A stretch of 64,000 nucleotides of DNA from Elusimicrobiota bacterium (GCA_016721625.1 JADKHR010000001.1:496001-560000), one strand, 5' to 3'. Shown: positions 14,980 to 25,887, numbered from the stretch's first letter. Notes: generated from the sequence alone by a model not told the origin. Program-made: numbers and translations.

Positions 14980-16995
14980 TCAGGCCTGGCTGGCGAAGAC
15001 GCGTTCCTGCCAAAGATGTCCGTCGGTCGTTTCGGAATAGGGGCGGGTTTTTAAGTTTTCCAAGAGCCACTCAATGACGGCGGAAAGACTTGAATCGAGC
15101 CCCGATGTGGAGGCGGTTTTGAAGAGACCCACGTGAACGTCCTTTCCCCAAGCGGACGTCAACGCGGTTCGCAAATTATCTTGCGTGAGTTTGGTGGATC
15201 GGACGATGACCAAGCGAAGGTGTTTCGGCAGAGTGGAGAGACCTTCACTCAACAAAACGATTTTTGCGTAGAGAACCGGATTCGCCACGGCGGGGTCCAC
15301 CCGCAGGACCAAGGCCTTCTCAATCGGAGAAGGGGTTAAAAAACTCTCCAGGTTGGCGCGGGTGACGTCGCCGACCGGCCCGGGCTCTTCGAGGCCGCCG
15401 ATGTTGAGGCAGGGAATCGCATTGGATTCAGTCCCGGAAAGGGTCCCACCGAGATCCGGAGGGACAATCGACCGACGAGTTGGCGTCACATGGAAAGACC
15501 CGGCTCGAGGATGGACGGTTCTGAGAAGCCTCCGCAGATCCGCCGGGGAATACCCCAAGCGTTCTCCCAATTCAAAGAGATTTTGAATTTCTTGGCGCGC
15601 GGGCTTCTTATTTTTTTCCTGTTCCAAAACTCCCAGCTGGGCCAAGAAGCGCAATTCTCCCGTCCGGCGCACGGGGTCAAACCCCTTCGTTAAAGCCGAC
15701 TGAAGGGGCCCCACATTTTGAAGGAGGGAGTGAAATACCTCGAACTCTTTTTCCATTGACGCATTTCCCAACATCGTCTCCCCCGCCAACGAATAACGCG
15801 TGACGCCCGCGGTATCTAACTCCTGTAAGGGAGCGTTGATACGGAGATGGTAACCGGCCAGGAGAACCGCCGGAAGGAACACGCCGAGGCCCATAAGAGG
15901 GAGGAGGGCGCCGACCAAAAAGGTCAGGGCGGTTAACTGAAGCACGACAGAGTCCCGATAGGAACCCCGGTTTCCAAACACGGACAGCGCAAGGAGTGGA
16001 TGCGGTAACCAAAACACCAGGGCGGAGACCGTTCCAATGACCCACATTTGGATCTCCATCGAATCAAATCCTAGAGGCGCCAAGGCTAAAGCGACCCATC
16101 CGCCCGCCAATAAAGAAAACGGCGTCTCCAACCAAGCCCACTTCTTCTTATAGTTCCCATTCCCAAACCACGCCCCCCCGGTGGCCGGCGGGACCGACTT
16201 CCGCAACACAAACACTCCTTCGGGCGTCAACAATTTAAAATCCCCGTTATCCAGGGGCCAGACATTGAGCCGTGTCACGCCGTCCGGCCATTGTTTGGGA
16301 AGGGGCTGGCCAAGCCTATCCAACCGGCTCACTTGAAGGATCGGGTAGCCTCGCCAGTAATACGTTTTTAGCAGGGGTTGTTCAGGCGCATCGATTTTTT
16401 TGACCACCGTCGGAAAAACCCCCGCCGATCGCAGGGCGGTTTCCAGTTCCTTTAACCGATTCGGATGGATCGGCGGCGTCGCCATAAAGCGCCGCCGGTC
16501 CGGTGTCAGGATTATTTGATAAATAAATCCCGTGCGAGGGGAATCCACCAAGGCCACAACGGACCCGGCCGGGATCCTCTCGCTTTTCACATAGACCGGC
16601 GAATCGGGCCTGGCGGGATCGATGGCGTACCATTCATCATTTTCCGGTTTTTCGCCGGAACTAATTCGGATGTGATGAACGCCTTCGACCTCATCCACCA
16701 TTTCGGGGGATTCCCCTTTGTCCCAAAACTTGCACGTTAGCCTTACTGTTTTCCAGGGAGTATAACCGGGATCATGGGGGACAACAGCCAGCAGGTTCGC
16801 CAAGGTGAAGTTCGGGGTCTCCAAGCCGCCATGTTCCAGTTTGAATCCAGACACCGTGTTGCCGAGAGGAGAAACTAAGATCAGGCCTGATCCATCGGCT
16901 TCCGGCATGGCCTGGAAAGACATGCGTTGCCCCTCCCTTAACTTCGGGTCCCTCATGGCATGCAGGGAAGTCGAATCATTTCCTTGGGTGTCCAC
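14980..16995 (-). CDS. Giant secreted/membrane protein, C-terminal part (second module), frameshifted
   Basis: 671 codons continuing the 16953-23978 gene after a shift near 17040. The segment TGGAWFGNGNYKKKWAWLETP, preceded by LTPEGVFVL and followed by two or three membrane helices (GGWVALALAPLGF, VSALVFWLPH, LTFLVGALLPLMGLGVFL), repeats a segment of the first part (TGGAWFGNEPYKKWVSWFETP). The apparent ATG start lies inside the module; homology between modules continues upstream, so it is not a separate gene. C-terminal ~250 residues include a Rossmann-like region (KALVLRVDPAV, HLRLVIVRSTKL). Function unknown. Confidence 0.65.
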   Translation of the reverse strand: MDTQGNDSTSLHAMRDPKLREGQRMSFQAMPEADGSGLILVSPLGNTVSGFKLEHGGLETPNFTLANLLAVVPHDPGYTPWKTVRLTCKFWDKGESPEMVDEVEGVHHIRISSGEKPENDEWYAIDPARPDSPVYVKSERIPAGSVVALVDSPRTGFIYQIILTPDRRRFMATPPIHPNRLKELETALRSAGVFPTVVKKIDAPEQPLLKTYYWRGYPILQVSRLDRLGQPLPKQWPDGVTRLNVWPLDNGDFKLLTPEGVFVLRKSVPPATGGAWFGNGNYKKKWAWLETPFSLLAGGWVALALAPLGFDSMEIQMWVIGTVSALVFWLPHPLLALSVFGNRGSYRDSVVLQLTALTFLVGALLPLMGLGVFLPAVLLAGYHLRINAPLQELDTAGVTRYSLAGETMLGNASMEKEFEVFHSLLQNVGPLQSALTKGFDPVRRTGELRFLAQLGVLEQEKNKKPARQEIQNLFELGERLGYSPADLRRLLRTVHPRAGSFHVTPTRRSIVPPDLGGTLSGTESNAIPCLNIGGLEEPGPVGDVTRANLESFLTPSPIEKALVLRVDPAVANPVLYAKIVLLSEGLSTLPKHLRLVIVRSTKLTQDNLRTALTSAWGKDVHVGLFKTASTSGLDSSLSAVIEWLLENLKTRPYSETTDGHLWQERVFASQA

Positions 16996-19900
16996 AATCG
17001 TCCATGCGGGTTCCCGCGGGTCCCGATCCGACGCCGGCCTCCCTGAGCAGCGTCCAAGGAGGGTTGAATGATTTTGATGAAAAGAACTTCCGTTCCATCA
17101 CCCACCGTTAATTGCTTTTCCCGGGAAAGAAAGACCTCCGCTCCGTGGGAATGGGACGCCGAACTCATCAACGATATCCGCTCCAACATGGCCGTGGCGG
17201 GATCCAGCTCGCTGAATTCTATGGACACCCATTGGTAAGGAGGTTGCGCGGAGCGAACGCCGCTCACTTTTCCCGCGGCCACGAACAAACCGGCCTGGTT
17301 TCGCCACACCATCACGAGGGTGTTGGAGGGGGATCGCCATAAAATCTTTTTAAGAACCTTCCATGGAATGGTTTTCCCCGCGGGGGCCCGCTGGGACGCC
17401 AAAACCAAGTGCGTTTCCCTAAGCCCCGAAGCCGGAGAAATGGGCGGGTCTAATTTTTCAAATTCCGCCTTCGTTTGTTGTCTCTTTTCCAGAAAAGCCA
17501 CCCGTTCCCGAAGAATGGACGGTTTCAAAATGAGCATGAGGAAAAGCCGTAAATCAACGGGAGAAGGGTCTTCCTCCGCAAAACCGTCCTGTCTTTTCCA
17601 CGCCCCGTTGATCAGGTTTAGGATTTTCATCTCTTCGGCGGTTTTCTCTTCCAGGTTGATTTGACTTAAAATCAATTTCTCCATCATTCGCAGGGTAGAG
17701 ACGTCCTCCATCCGATTCAATTCTTCTTCGATCCACCGCGCCGCCGGCAAATATCGTTCCCGGTGCATCAACAAGAGAGGCTCCAACATTCCCTTCAATT
17801 TAAAATCAAACAGTCTCAGGTATAATCGATATTGATGGATCGTCAGGGGAGCCATTTCCTCCCGGGAGGAAGAGGGCGAACCGCCCGTGCGGAGATAGTC
17901 GCGCCAGGCTGTTTGGAATTGCCCTTCATCAAAGCCCCAGGGGCATGGCCCTTCTTTCAAACACCATTCCAGAAGTTGGAAGAGATACCCCATGGTTTGA
18001 TATTTCGAAAGTCGATCTTCCACGGCCGGGCGCGCGCCCATGGCCGCATAATTTATAAAACCGCTTATGCGCCCTGCCCAATCCCTATTGGAATTGAGGC
18101 GCGCGACAACCTGGTCTTTGATCTCATCCAGCAAGATGCGCCCTCGCGAAGAGATCAAAAAGAGGATCGCGGAGAGATCGGGTCTTTCGTCGCGTCTGGG
18201 AGCGTAACGCAAAACACTCATCTCCAACGTTTCGATCCGATGAAGATGCGATTCCAAGAGGAAAAACAACAGCGCGTCATCGTAACTTCCGGCCGACGGC
18301 CCTTCCATTTTCTGAATCTCGCCGTCTAAAAAACTTCCCAGGTTCAGGGCGAGAAACGAGGCCTCTTCCATCCAATTCTCAGCGACTGGCGCCTGGAGGG
18401 GGGTATTCTTTTTTTGGCGGGCGCTGGCGCGGCGAAACGCCTCCCCATCTGAACGAGATAGGATTTGGCATAAATCACCCACCTCCTTTTTTACTTCTTT
18501 GGTTTTCCGAAGCCTCTCCGCGTGGTCATCCTGGCTTCCGCTGGCCGGGACTGTGCCGAACCGTTTCCAACCCACATTATTACTGAAATGCGCGATGGCC
18601 ATCGCGGCCCACGCCAAGAGGCTCGGTCCCATGAGGCCAAGGAGCGTTTCGCTAAGGCCCAGCCCGGGGGGGAACCCCCTCCCTGGAAGAAATCCCAAAA
18701 CGCTGATCGTCGCCACCGTGCCCAGGAGATAAAACCCTCTCAAAAGCCGATCCTGCCTATTTCGCCGGTGGAATTGATGGCCGGGAAGGTTCATCAGATA
18801 TCGGTGGGTGGGAAAAAACATCAAGAAAGCAGAAAGGCTCCCTCCTAGGATCTGAAGAGGCAGGGCCGCGCCCAGGGAAGCCGCCCCCGCGATGACGAGC
18901 GAGGGAACCAGCGCCGCGCCAAGGGATTGAACGGCGCTTTCCACGAATGGGTCCCGTCCTTTCCGACGAACCCAATCCAGCGGATCGTTCTCGCTGTTTC
19001 CAAAAGCATGGAAAAGAGTGAGCGCCAAAGCGGCCGCTGGGCCCGCCCACGGAACCGAGCCAACCAGTCCGGCCAGGAAGGTGAACCCCGCCAATTGAAA
19101 AACGAAACCATCCGCGCTGGATCCAGGGTTCCCAAACCGCCCGCCGAACAACGATTCAAACCATCGGTGAGGCGCCCAAAAAACGATGGCGGCGAAGATT
19201 CCGGAAAGAAGGGCCTCGACCGCGCCGGGATCCAAACCCAACCCCGAAAGGAAAGGAGCCACGGCGCCAGCGACCATCGATCCGATCCAAAGAGACAACG
19301 GCGTTTCGAACCATGACACCCATTTCTTATAGGGTTCATTTCCAAACCAAGCCCCGCCCGTTTTTTTTCTTTCATTGTGCTTTATGGGAGGTTCGGGAAA
19401 AGGTTCTTTCTGTTTTAAACGCATGGGACCGTCAGGCGTTAAAATCAAATAGTCCCCATGGGGAAGCGGCCTTGCGTTGAGGAAAGTAATTTCTGGTCCG
19501 CTGGATGGAGTCAGGCCAAGAGGGGAATCCTTGACCTGCAACAAAGCAAGCCCCTCCCACACATAGGTGACGCGCGTGATCATTTTATTTTCAAATCGCG
19601 ACACCACCGGCTGGGCGCCCGCGGAGAGAAGGGCCGTTTTAAGCGAGTTCAAATCTGGCGGCTCCAGCAGGTTCATCAAATACAGTTGTCCGTCCGGGGT
19701 TACGATGCACTTTAAAAGTGTATTTTTAGAATCTACGGCCATCAGAATCACCAAAGAGCCTTTGGGGATGGCCGGCATGGCCGGAACGACACCCCAGCCT
19801 TGATCGTAAGGCGTGAAAATAAAACCGTTGGTCTCTGGGATTTCAACTTCGTTGGTTATCCACACATGGCGCACTCGACGAAAGAATCCCGGCGACGGGC

Positions 19901-22900
19901 TCACAAATCCCGGGACCCGGGGAAGAAGAACCTCGAAACCAAACCACATGGAAGGGACCGCGTCTTTCGACCCCGCCTGCCTTGGAACACGCCCCACGAA
20001 CGAGGCCAACTCAAATGTTCCGCCCTCGCTTTTCCATTTATCTCCCTTAGGAAAATAGGTGAACCCCGCCAATGTGTTACCGTGAAAGGGAACCACGTAG
20101 ACGGGGTTTCCCGCCAGGTCGGTGGAACGAGCGAAGTTTAATTGGTTTATGAAGGACGTGACCGTCGACGGGGGAACTTCGATGGACCCGGAATACCCCG
20201 CTTCGGTCCGTTTCCTTTGGGTTCCAGGCCACCGGACGAATTCCCATATACCGGGACCGGATGGTTTAATTACATTTAGATCCAAGTCCGGATGAACAAC
20301 GGCCTCTCCCTTTTCGGGCCAATGGATACCCAAAACCGCATATTCCCGTCCAACGATGACATCTGGTAACGTGTAGGTTCCCCAGCCTGTCCTTTCCGGA
20401 ATCGGACCCAGCCGCCCCGAAACAGCATCTAGCAATGCCTTGGCGGCGAGGAGGGGATCAGATTTTCCAAATTCCACGAAGGTCCAATGAAACCTTTGTG
20501 AATGGCGAACGGCCCGGATGGTCGCCGCGACGAATTCGACGATCCCCGTTTTTAAATTCATCAACGTCAACACTCCAGGGGTGTTGGTGCCAACGAAACG
20601 GTCCAGTTCGTCTTTGACCGCAAGCGGCTTCATCGGGCCCGGAAGGGGAACCACTCCTTCCACGGGACCTGAAACAGTGGTTTCTCCTGTAGGACTCTTC
20701 TTCCTGCTCCCTCCGCTGGCCTCCAGCTTTGAGACCTCCGCTAATTCGCCCAAACGAATTGAAATGGCCTCCCGGACCCGGGGAGCGAGAAGGATGAAAT
20801 GCCTCAAATCTTCGAAACGAGGCCGGGGGTTTTCCCCAAACCCTTGGGCGCGAAACCATTTACCCCAGACGCCACCGACCAACATCACGAATTCCTCTTT
20901 CTCCACCGTTTTTTCCGCTCCCGTCGCGTTATGATCGAGCACGGAGAGAAAGTAGTTTGCCGTTTCGGTATCCGGAATCATTCGTATGACCTTCAGGAGT
21001 TCTGGATAAATGGTCTTATATTCCAATTCTATTTTAACCCGCAAGGCCTTCAATTCGTCGTATAGGGGGCCTCCGCGGAGCCGTAATAAAAGTCTAAATC
21101 CATCAAAACCAAATTCCGGAACAGCGGCCGTCCGATCCTCCCGCGAGACGTTCTGGCGATAGAATTGATGGAAAAGGGGATTCAGGTTGTTCCGAAAATC
21201 GTTCAATGGGCTTCGCTTGGCCCCCGCGGCCCAAACACCGGTTTCAAATAAATACGCATACTTCTGGTAAGTCCGCATGCGAGAATAATGGACGCCGTCC
21301 GTTCTCTCCGCCAAGAAATGAACGAACCCAAGGAGGATGGAAGGAACTTTAAGAGAGGCGTCAAACAACCCATCGGCTTCCTCCACAACGGAATTGGAAA
21401 GTTTCATCCCGGCCTCTGAGACGGCTCCCAGATTTTCCACAAACACTCTCCGCCCTTCAACCGCAGCCAAATCTGCGCGCGCGGGATCCGATAGAGCGAC
21501 TCGTAATTTTTCGACTTGATTCAAAACCGATGAAACTCCAAAAAATGTTTTTCCAAACAGATCGGAAGTTCTTCTCAACCGTTCTCCTTCGCCCCTCCGG
21601 TTCGTGTATGTAAGCGCTGTATTAATTTCCTCCAATTGGCATCGCAATTCAGCGAGCAGGAGCGCCACCTGAATCGGCCAGTGGGTGAATTCATTCACGA
21701 TTTGAAGGATGTCGTATCCTGGCTCGTTCCGTCTGCCCCGGACATGCGCGTTCGCCCGAGGAACGATGGTTGGAAATAGGCGTTCGAGCGTTTTTATAGC
21801 GGTTTCGACCGACGCGACCGTGCCGTCAAGGTTTTCGAACCCGATCCAGAAAGGAGGAAACCGAGCTCCACCACTAGGAGAGATCCCAACCCCAAAAACA
21901 AACAGAAAGGGGAGCCCCTGGGGAATAAAACAAAGAACCGTTGTCACCAAAGAGAGAGAAACAGCGACCCTGATAAACATTGGATTTCTGACGATTTTCT
22001 TCAGGATGAGAAACAAAGTTTTGAGGATAGAATTTTTAGCCTTTCGTATTTCAATGCGGGTTCTTGTTCCCGTCCCCGACAAGAGAGCGGGGGTTCCGGC
22101 GGGATCACTTAATTCGTTTATGACGGGGGAACAGGTGATGGTCACATCACGAACTCCACCGATGGCCACTGTTCCTGTCATCAGCGCCTCATGAACCACG
22201 GCTTCAACCGGTCTCGCCAACACCGCCACCGCCGTTTTTGAACCGCCGACGGGAGCCACGGCAGGCGTGTCCACCAACGCGATTTTTGGGGCCGCAAAGA
22301 GGGCATCCAACGGAAGTTTCTCCCTGGTAAAAACGTTCAAATAATCGTTCGCCGCCGATCCGTCCACTGAATCGAGTTTTGGGGAAACGGTGAGGATCGT
22401 GGCTTTTCCTTTCAAAAATGAATTTAACCCGTTCGAGTGAAACCCCCCGGCCACGAAAACCACCGGCTCGTTTTCTTTGGTTCCTTTGGCCATTTTCTTT
22501 TTCACCGCTGCCGCCAATGCTTTATTTCGCGCCAGCGCTTTCTCGTAAAAGCCCTCAAAGAGTTTGAGATCGGCTTTCCATCTGGAGGGGTCCTCTCCGA
22601 AACGTAAGGGAAGTAAACAAACATCCGTTTCGTGAAGGGACACAAACTCCCCCCACTCCTCTGGGGTGAGGTTCAGTCCAATCAGGGCCCGGGCTCTTCG
22701 GAGATTTTGGTCAGCTTGATAGATGTTTTGCTGGGAAGCCGTCTGGAGGGCTTCCTCCCAGCGACGTTGTTCCAATTGTTTTAATTCAGCCAAGAGAACT
22801 TCCGGGTGAAGGGAATCCGCCTCTACCATATAGCCCACGTATCCGTAAAACGCGGGGAAATCCGCCGGCCTCAGTCCTGCTCGCGCCGTGAGATCCCGCA

Positions 22901-23978
22901 ATCTTCGATAAAATTGAGGGTAAGGGATTTCTCCGCTTCTCAACGCCACGCTCTCATTCACGAGACCCTGGATTTCCGGTTTCGACAAACGTTTTATCAA
23001 TTCGCTCAAAACTTGGTTCCGTTCCGCTTCCACCCGCGCAAAATCCAAACCCTTTTCCTCTTGGACCAGATGGACAAACCGGGAAACTTCCGGAAAACGC
23101 TCCGTTTTCAAGGATGAACCAGAATGGACCAGAAAGTCCGCGTATTCTCCCAGACCGGTCCGACCCGCTTCCCTGTCGGAACCTTTTCGATCCAAGATTT
23201 TCAATGCAGGGGAAAAACACATATTTTTTTCTTTTTCCAGGATGGCCGTCCAAGCGGACAACCGTTGTTGCCAGCGGGCCTGTCGCGGCAATGACTGTTT
23301 AACCGCCGCCACATTTTCCAAATACAAAACGGGATCTTCCAACCCAAAATACCGAGGAACCGTTTTCGAGGTAAACACCGGCAGTTCAGCTCCCGTCAAA
23401 TAGCCTGTCTGGAAGAAAAACCGCCCGGTCTCCGCGTTGGCTTCTGGTGAAGGACCGCGAAACGGGGATAAGTCCATGTCCCTTGCTTCGGCGCCCTCCA
23501 GGCCCACGGGCGTTTCCGGATATTTCTCCAAAATGTCAGCCAGCAAAGCGGCCAGATTTTCTTGGGCCTTTCGTTGGCCGTGGACATCCTGAACATGAAC
23601 GAGGAGGGGGCTGTTCTCAGGGCCCCTCTGAATTCGGTGCAAGGTTCCATGACGGGACAGAAGGGACACCAAGGAAGAAAGGCGAGGGGAGGGGTGGGCA
23701 TATCCAAGTTTCGCGAGGGATTCGTTTCCCATGGGAGTCGCCATCGCGAGACCCGGGTTCCCTCGCACGGAAGGACTCGTTGAAACCAATTGAGCGAGGA
23801 GGGAGTGATCGGAATTTCGGTTGTTTCCGCGCGCGGCGACCCGTCGTTTTTCCCAAAATCCACTTTCCGGCCATTGGGCGAAGAGGACGTTATTGAAAAA
23901 CACACACGTCACCAACCCCACGCAGAGGGTCGTTTTAAACGCCCTCCACCCGCCGCTGGATGAGAAAGACATGCCCAT
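16953..23978 (-). CDS. Giant secreted/membrane protein of unknown function, N-terminal 2341 residues
   Basis: Signal peptide at the start (TTLCVGLVTCVFFNNVLFA). Residues about 100-560 form a domain with LLVHVQDVHGQRKAQENLAAL, PVGLEGAEARDMD and, later, VFVAGGFHSNGLNSFLKGK; this bracketing pattern recalls ChaN/erythromycin-esterase-like proteins and large uncharacterised proteins of Omnitrophota-type genomes (from memory). A membrane segment lies near residues 673-705, a helical region to 1100, then a module with LTPDGPMRLKQ and TGGAWFGNEPYKK, followed by six to eight membrane helices (about 1555-1830) and a long helical region. The module then recurs and crosses a frameshift near 17040. With the 3' part the protein would be about 3000 residues. 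No enzymatic assignment. Confidence 0.75.
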   Translation of the reverse strand: MGMSFSSSGGWRAFKTTLCVGLVTCVFFNNVLFAQWPESGFWEKRRVAARGNNRNSDHSLLAQLVSTSPSVRGNPGLAMATPMGNESLAKLGYAHPSPRLSSLVSLLSRHGTLHRIQRGPENSPLLVHVQDVHGQRKAQENLAALLADILEKYPETPVGLEGAEARDMDLSPFRGPSPEANAETGRFFFQTGYLTGAELPVFTSKTVPRYFGLEDPVLYLENVAAVKQSLPRQARWQQRLSAWTAILEKEKNMCFSPALKILDRKGSDREAGRTGLGEYADFLVHSGSSLKTERFPEVSRFVHLVQEEKGLDFARVEAERNQVLSELIKRLSKPEIQGLVNESVALRSGEIPYPQFYRRLRDLTARAGLRPADFPAFYGYVGYMVEADSLHPEVLLAELKQLEQRRWEEALQTASQQNIYQADQNLRRARALIGLNLTPEEWGEFVSLHETDVCLLPLRFGEDPSRWKADLKLFEGFYEKALARNKALAAAVKKKMAKGTKENEPVVFVAGGFHSNGLNSFLKGKATILTVSPKLDSVDGSAANDYLNVFTREKLPLDALFAAPKIALVDTPAVAPVGGSKTAVAVLARPVEAVVHEALMTGTVAIGGVRDVTITCSPVINELSDPAGTPALLSGTGTRTRIEIRKAKNSILKTLFLILKKIVRNPMFIRVAVSLSLVTTVLCFIPQGLPFLFVFGVGISPSGGARFPPFWIGFENLDGTVASVETAIKTLERLFPTIVPRANAHVRGRRNEPGYDILQIVNEFTHWPIQVALLLAELRCQLEEINTALTYTNRRGEGERLRRTSDLFGKTFFGVSSVLNQVEKLRVALSDPARADLAAVEGRRVFVENLGAVSEAGMKLSNSVVEEADGLFDASLKVPSILLGFVHFLAERTDGVHYSRMRTYQKYAYLFETGVWAAGAKRSPLNDFRNNLNPLFHQFYRQNVSREDRTAAVPEFGFDGFRLLLRLRGGPLYDELKALRVKIELEYKTIYPELLKVIRMIPDTETANYFLSVLDHNATGAEKTVEKEEFVMLVGGVWGKWFRAQGFGENPRPRFEDLRHFILLAPRVREAISIRLGELAEVSKLEASGGSRKKSPTGETTVSGPVEGVVPLPGPMKPLAVKDELDRFVGTNTPGVLTLMNLKTGIVEFVAATIRAVRHSQRFHWTFVEFGKSDPLLAAKALLDAVSGRLGPIPERTGWGTYTLPDVIVGREYAVLGIHWPEKGEAVVHPDLDLNVIKPSGPGIWEFVRWPGTQRKRTEAGYSGSIEVPPSTVTSFINQLNFARSTDLAGNPVYVVPFHGNTLAGFTYFPKGDKWKSEGGTFELASFVGRVPRQAGSKDAVPSMWFGFEVLLPRVPGFVSPSPGFFRRVRHVWITNEVEIPETNGFIFTPYDQGWGVVPAMPAIPKGSLVILMAVDSKNTLLKCIVTPDGQLYLMNLLEPPDLNSLKTALLSAGAQPVVSRFENKMITRVTYVWEGLALLQVKDSPLGLTPSSGPEITFLNARPLPHGDYLILTPDGPMRLKQKEPFPEPPIKHNERKKTGGAWFGNEPYKKWVSWFETPLSLWIGSMVAGAVAPFLSGLGLDPGAVEALLSGIFAAIVFWAPHRWFESLFGGRFGNPGSSADGFVFQLAGFTFLAGLVGSVPWAGPAAALALTLFHAFGNSENDPLDWVRRKGRDPFVESAVQSLGAALVPSLVIAGAASLGAALPLQILGGSLSAFLMFFPTHRYLMNLPGHQFHRRNRQDRLLRGFYLLGTVATISVLGFLPGRGFPPGLGLSETLLGLMGPSLLAWAAMAIAHFSNNVGWKRFGTVPASGSQDDHAERLRKTKEVKKEVGDLCQILSRSDGEAFRRASARQKKNTPLQAPVAENWMEEASFLALNLGSFLDGEIQKMEGPSAGSYDDALLFFLLESHLHRIETLEMSVLRYAPRRDERPDLSAILFLISSRGRILLDEIKDQVVARLNSNRDWAGRISGFINYAAMGARPAVEDRLSKYQTMGYLFQLLEWCLKEGPCPWGFDEGQFQTAWRDYLRTGGSPSSSREEMAPLTIHQYRLYLRLFDFKLKGMLEPLLLMHRERYLPAARWIEEELNRMEDVSTLRMMEKLILSQINLEEKTAEEMKILNLINGAWKRQDGFAEEDPSPVDLRLFLMLILKPSILRERVAFLEKRQQTKAEFEKLDPPISPASGLRETHLVLASQRAPAGKTIPWKVLKKILWRSPSNTLVMVWRNQAGLFVAAGKVSGVRSAQPPYQWVSIEFSELDPATAMLERISLMSSASHSHGAEVFLSREKQLTVGDGTEVLFIKIIQPSLDAAQGGRRRIGTRGNPHGRLWTPKEMIRLPCMP

Positions 23979-24175
23979 GAACCGATTGTAGTTTTACTCC
24001 TCAAAAGGAATGGTTTAGAACTTGTAACAAACTTGTAACTTTTTGGCTACGCATTCGTTTTATGGCGGGTCTCGTTGTGTGGCCGGAGGATTTGCGGAAT
24101 TATCCAGAGGGCCGTCACGGGCTCTAGGAATTTTGTACACTAACGGTTCGAATCACCCCAAACCCTCATTTAACC
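23979..24175. promoter_or_regulatory. Divergent intergenic region with an 11-bp-period direct repeat
   Basis: Separates the giant protein gene (minus) from cysD (plus). AACTTGTAAC occurs at 24019-24028 and again at 24030-24039, one helical turn apart, a layout typical of a dimeric or tandem regulator site. TTTTGTACACTAAC near 24132 offers a weak -10 (TACACT) for cysD; TACAAT lies just before the giant gene on the minus strand. The regulator is unknown. Confidence 0.35.
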
Positions 24176-25078
24176 ATGAACCATCTCGAAGAACTGGAAC
24201 AACAGAGCGTCTACATTTTGCGGGAAGCTTTCCGGCATTTTGAGCGCCTTTGCATGCTGTGGTCCATCGGCAAGGACTCGACGGTCCTGCTCTGGCTGGC
24301 TCGGAAGGCTTTTTTCGGCCACGTGCCGTTCCCTTTGGTCCACATCGACACCAGCTACAAACTCCCCGAAATGATCACCTACCGCGACCGACTGGCGCTT
24401 GAATACAAACTCACCATGATCGTGGGCCAAAACGTCGAGGCCATTAAAGCCGGCCGGACGTTCCCGGCCACGCAACACCTTCCCGAGGGACACCCCGACA
24501 AAGTGTCGCGCCAAGCGTGTTGCGGCCTGTTGAAAAAAGACGCTCTCGCCAACACGCTGAACGGCGCTTGGCCGCGCCAACGCCTGAACCTCGCCACGGG
24601 CCGCTATGAACTGGATCCGGATCGGGCCCCCTACCACGGCGTGATTGTCGGCGCCCGGGCGGACGAGGAAGGGAGCCGGTCCAAAGAACGGTATTTCTCG
24701 CCGCGGGATAAAAACAGCGCCTGGGACGTGGGGGAACAACCGCCGGAATTCTGGAACCAGTTCAAAACCGATTTCGCTCCAGGAACCCATGTGCGCATCC
24801 ACCCGCTCCTGGATTGGACCGAACTGAATATTTGGGAGTACATCCAACGGGAGAACATCCCCACCGTGTCCCTGTATTACGACCAGGGCGCGGGGACCCG
24901 GTACCGGAGTTTGGGGTGCGGACCTTGCCAAGCGCCCATCCAAAGCGGCGCCAAGAACGTGGACGACATTATTTTGGAACTCAAAAGCGGAACGCTTAAG
25001 AACATCGCCGAGCGGTCCGGCCGACTGCAAGACGGCAAGCACGGGCTGGAAGAACTTCGCCGCGAGGGGTACATGTGA
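24176..25078 (+). CDS. cysD: Sulfate adenylyltransferase subunit 2
   Basis: 300 residues of the PAPS-reductase/ATP-pyrophosphatase fold. The PP-loop reads [18 protein letters not shown] near residue 35, with family motifs [11 protein letters not shown] and CGLLKKDAL, and the C-terminal CysD box [13 protein letters not shown]. With CysN it adenylates sulfate to APS using GTP hydrolysis. The last codon overlaps the GTG of cysN, so translation is coupled. No Shine-Dalgarno is obvious upstream of the ATG. Confidence 0.96.
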   Translation: MNHLEELEQQSVYILREAFRHFERLCMLWSIGKDSTVLLWLARKAFFGHVPFPLVHIDTSYKLPEMITYRDRLALEYKLTMIVGQNVEAIKAGRTFPATQHLPEGHPDKVSRQACCGLLKKDALANTLNGAWPRQRLNLATGRYELDPDRAPYHGVIVGARADEEGSRSKERYFSPRDKNSAWDVGEQPPEFWNQFKTDFAPGTHVRIHPLLDWTELNIWEYIQRENIPTVSLYYDQGAGTRYRSLGCGPCQAPIQSGAKNVDDIILELKSGTLKNIAERSGRLQDGKHGLEELRREGYM

Positions 25079-25887
25079 CCGCCCCTGCGACTTCCGCCGC
25101 CGACGTTCGGGAACAGATGAGCATTGTGATCGTGGGCCACGTGGACCACGGCAAGAGCACCGTGGTTGGTCGACTGTTCGCCGACACCGGCTCCTTGCCG
25201 GAGGGGAAACTGGACGCCGTGCGGAAAGAATGCGCCCGCACGGGAAAACCCTTTGAATACGCCTTCCTACTGGACGCCCTCACCGACGAACAGGACCAGG
25301 GCATCACCATTGACACCGCCCGGTCTTTTTTCAAAACCGCCAAACGGGACTACATTATCATCGATGCGCCGGGCCACATCGAGTTCCTCAAAAACATGAT
25401 TTCCGGGGCGGCCCGGGCCGAGGCGGCGGTGCTGGTCATCGACGCCAAGGAAGGCGTTCGGGAGAACAGCCGCCGGCACGGGTATTTATTGTCCATGCTG
25501 GGGATCCGGAAGATCATCGTGGCCGTCAACAAAATGGATTTAGCGGGACGTTCCGAATCGCATTTTAAAAAGATCGAAGAAGAGTTCCGGACCTTTTTAA
25601 AAAGCATCGGCGCCCCGACCCCCGAACGGTTTATTCCGATCAGCGCGTTAACCGGAGAAAACCTCACCACGCCCAGCCGGGACATGGCGTGGTATGCCGG
25701 GCCCACTCTTTTGACGGCCCTTGATCAATTTGAAAAAGCCCCCGAAGATGGACCGCCCGATGAGGTTTCCGGTTCAAGCCATCTACAAGTTCACGAGCGA
25801 GGGCGACGACCGCCGGATCGTGGCCGGACGGCTGGAATCCGGCCGCGTCCGTGTGGGCGACCGAGTGGTTTTTTCACCCTCGAATAA
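25075..25887 (+). CDS. cysN: Sulfate adenylyltransferase subunit 1, GTPase part (5' part of frameshifted cysNC)
   Basis: GTPase domain with G1 GHVDHGKST, the switch region [11 protein letters not shown]3 DAPGH, G4 NKMD and SAL near the end, all as in CysN. GTG start overlaps the cysD stop. Near 25728-25742 (GAAAAAGCCCCCG) the frame is lost; removing one base joins [18 protein letters not shown], the normal CysN sequence. Either a sequencing indel in an A5/C5 run or an inactivating mutation. Confidence 0.88.
   Translation: MTAPATSAADVREQMSIVIVGHVDHGKSTVVGRLFADTGSLPEGKLDAVRKECARTGKPFEYAFLLDALTDEQDQGITIDTARSFFKTAKRDYIIIDAPGHIEFLKNMISGAARAEAAVLVIDAKEGVRENSRRHGYLLSMLGIRKIIVAVNKMDLAGRSESHFKKIEEEFRTFLKSIGAPTPERFIPISALTGENLTTPSRDMAWYAGPTLLTALDQFEKAPEDGPPDEVSGSSHLQVHERGRRPPDRGRTAGIRPRPCGRPSGFFTLE

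Noticed and set aside
25700..25760. Programmed frameshifting in cysNC
   Set aside because: GAAAAAGCCCCCG is not a canonical slippery heptamer with a following hairpin that I can see; a homopolymer indel is simpler.
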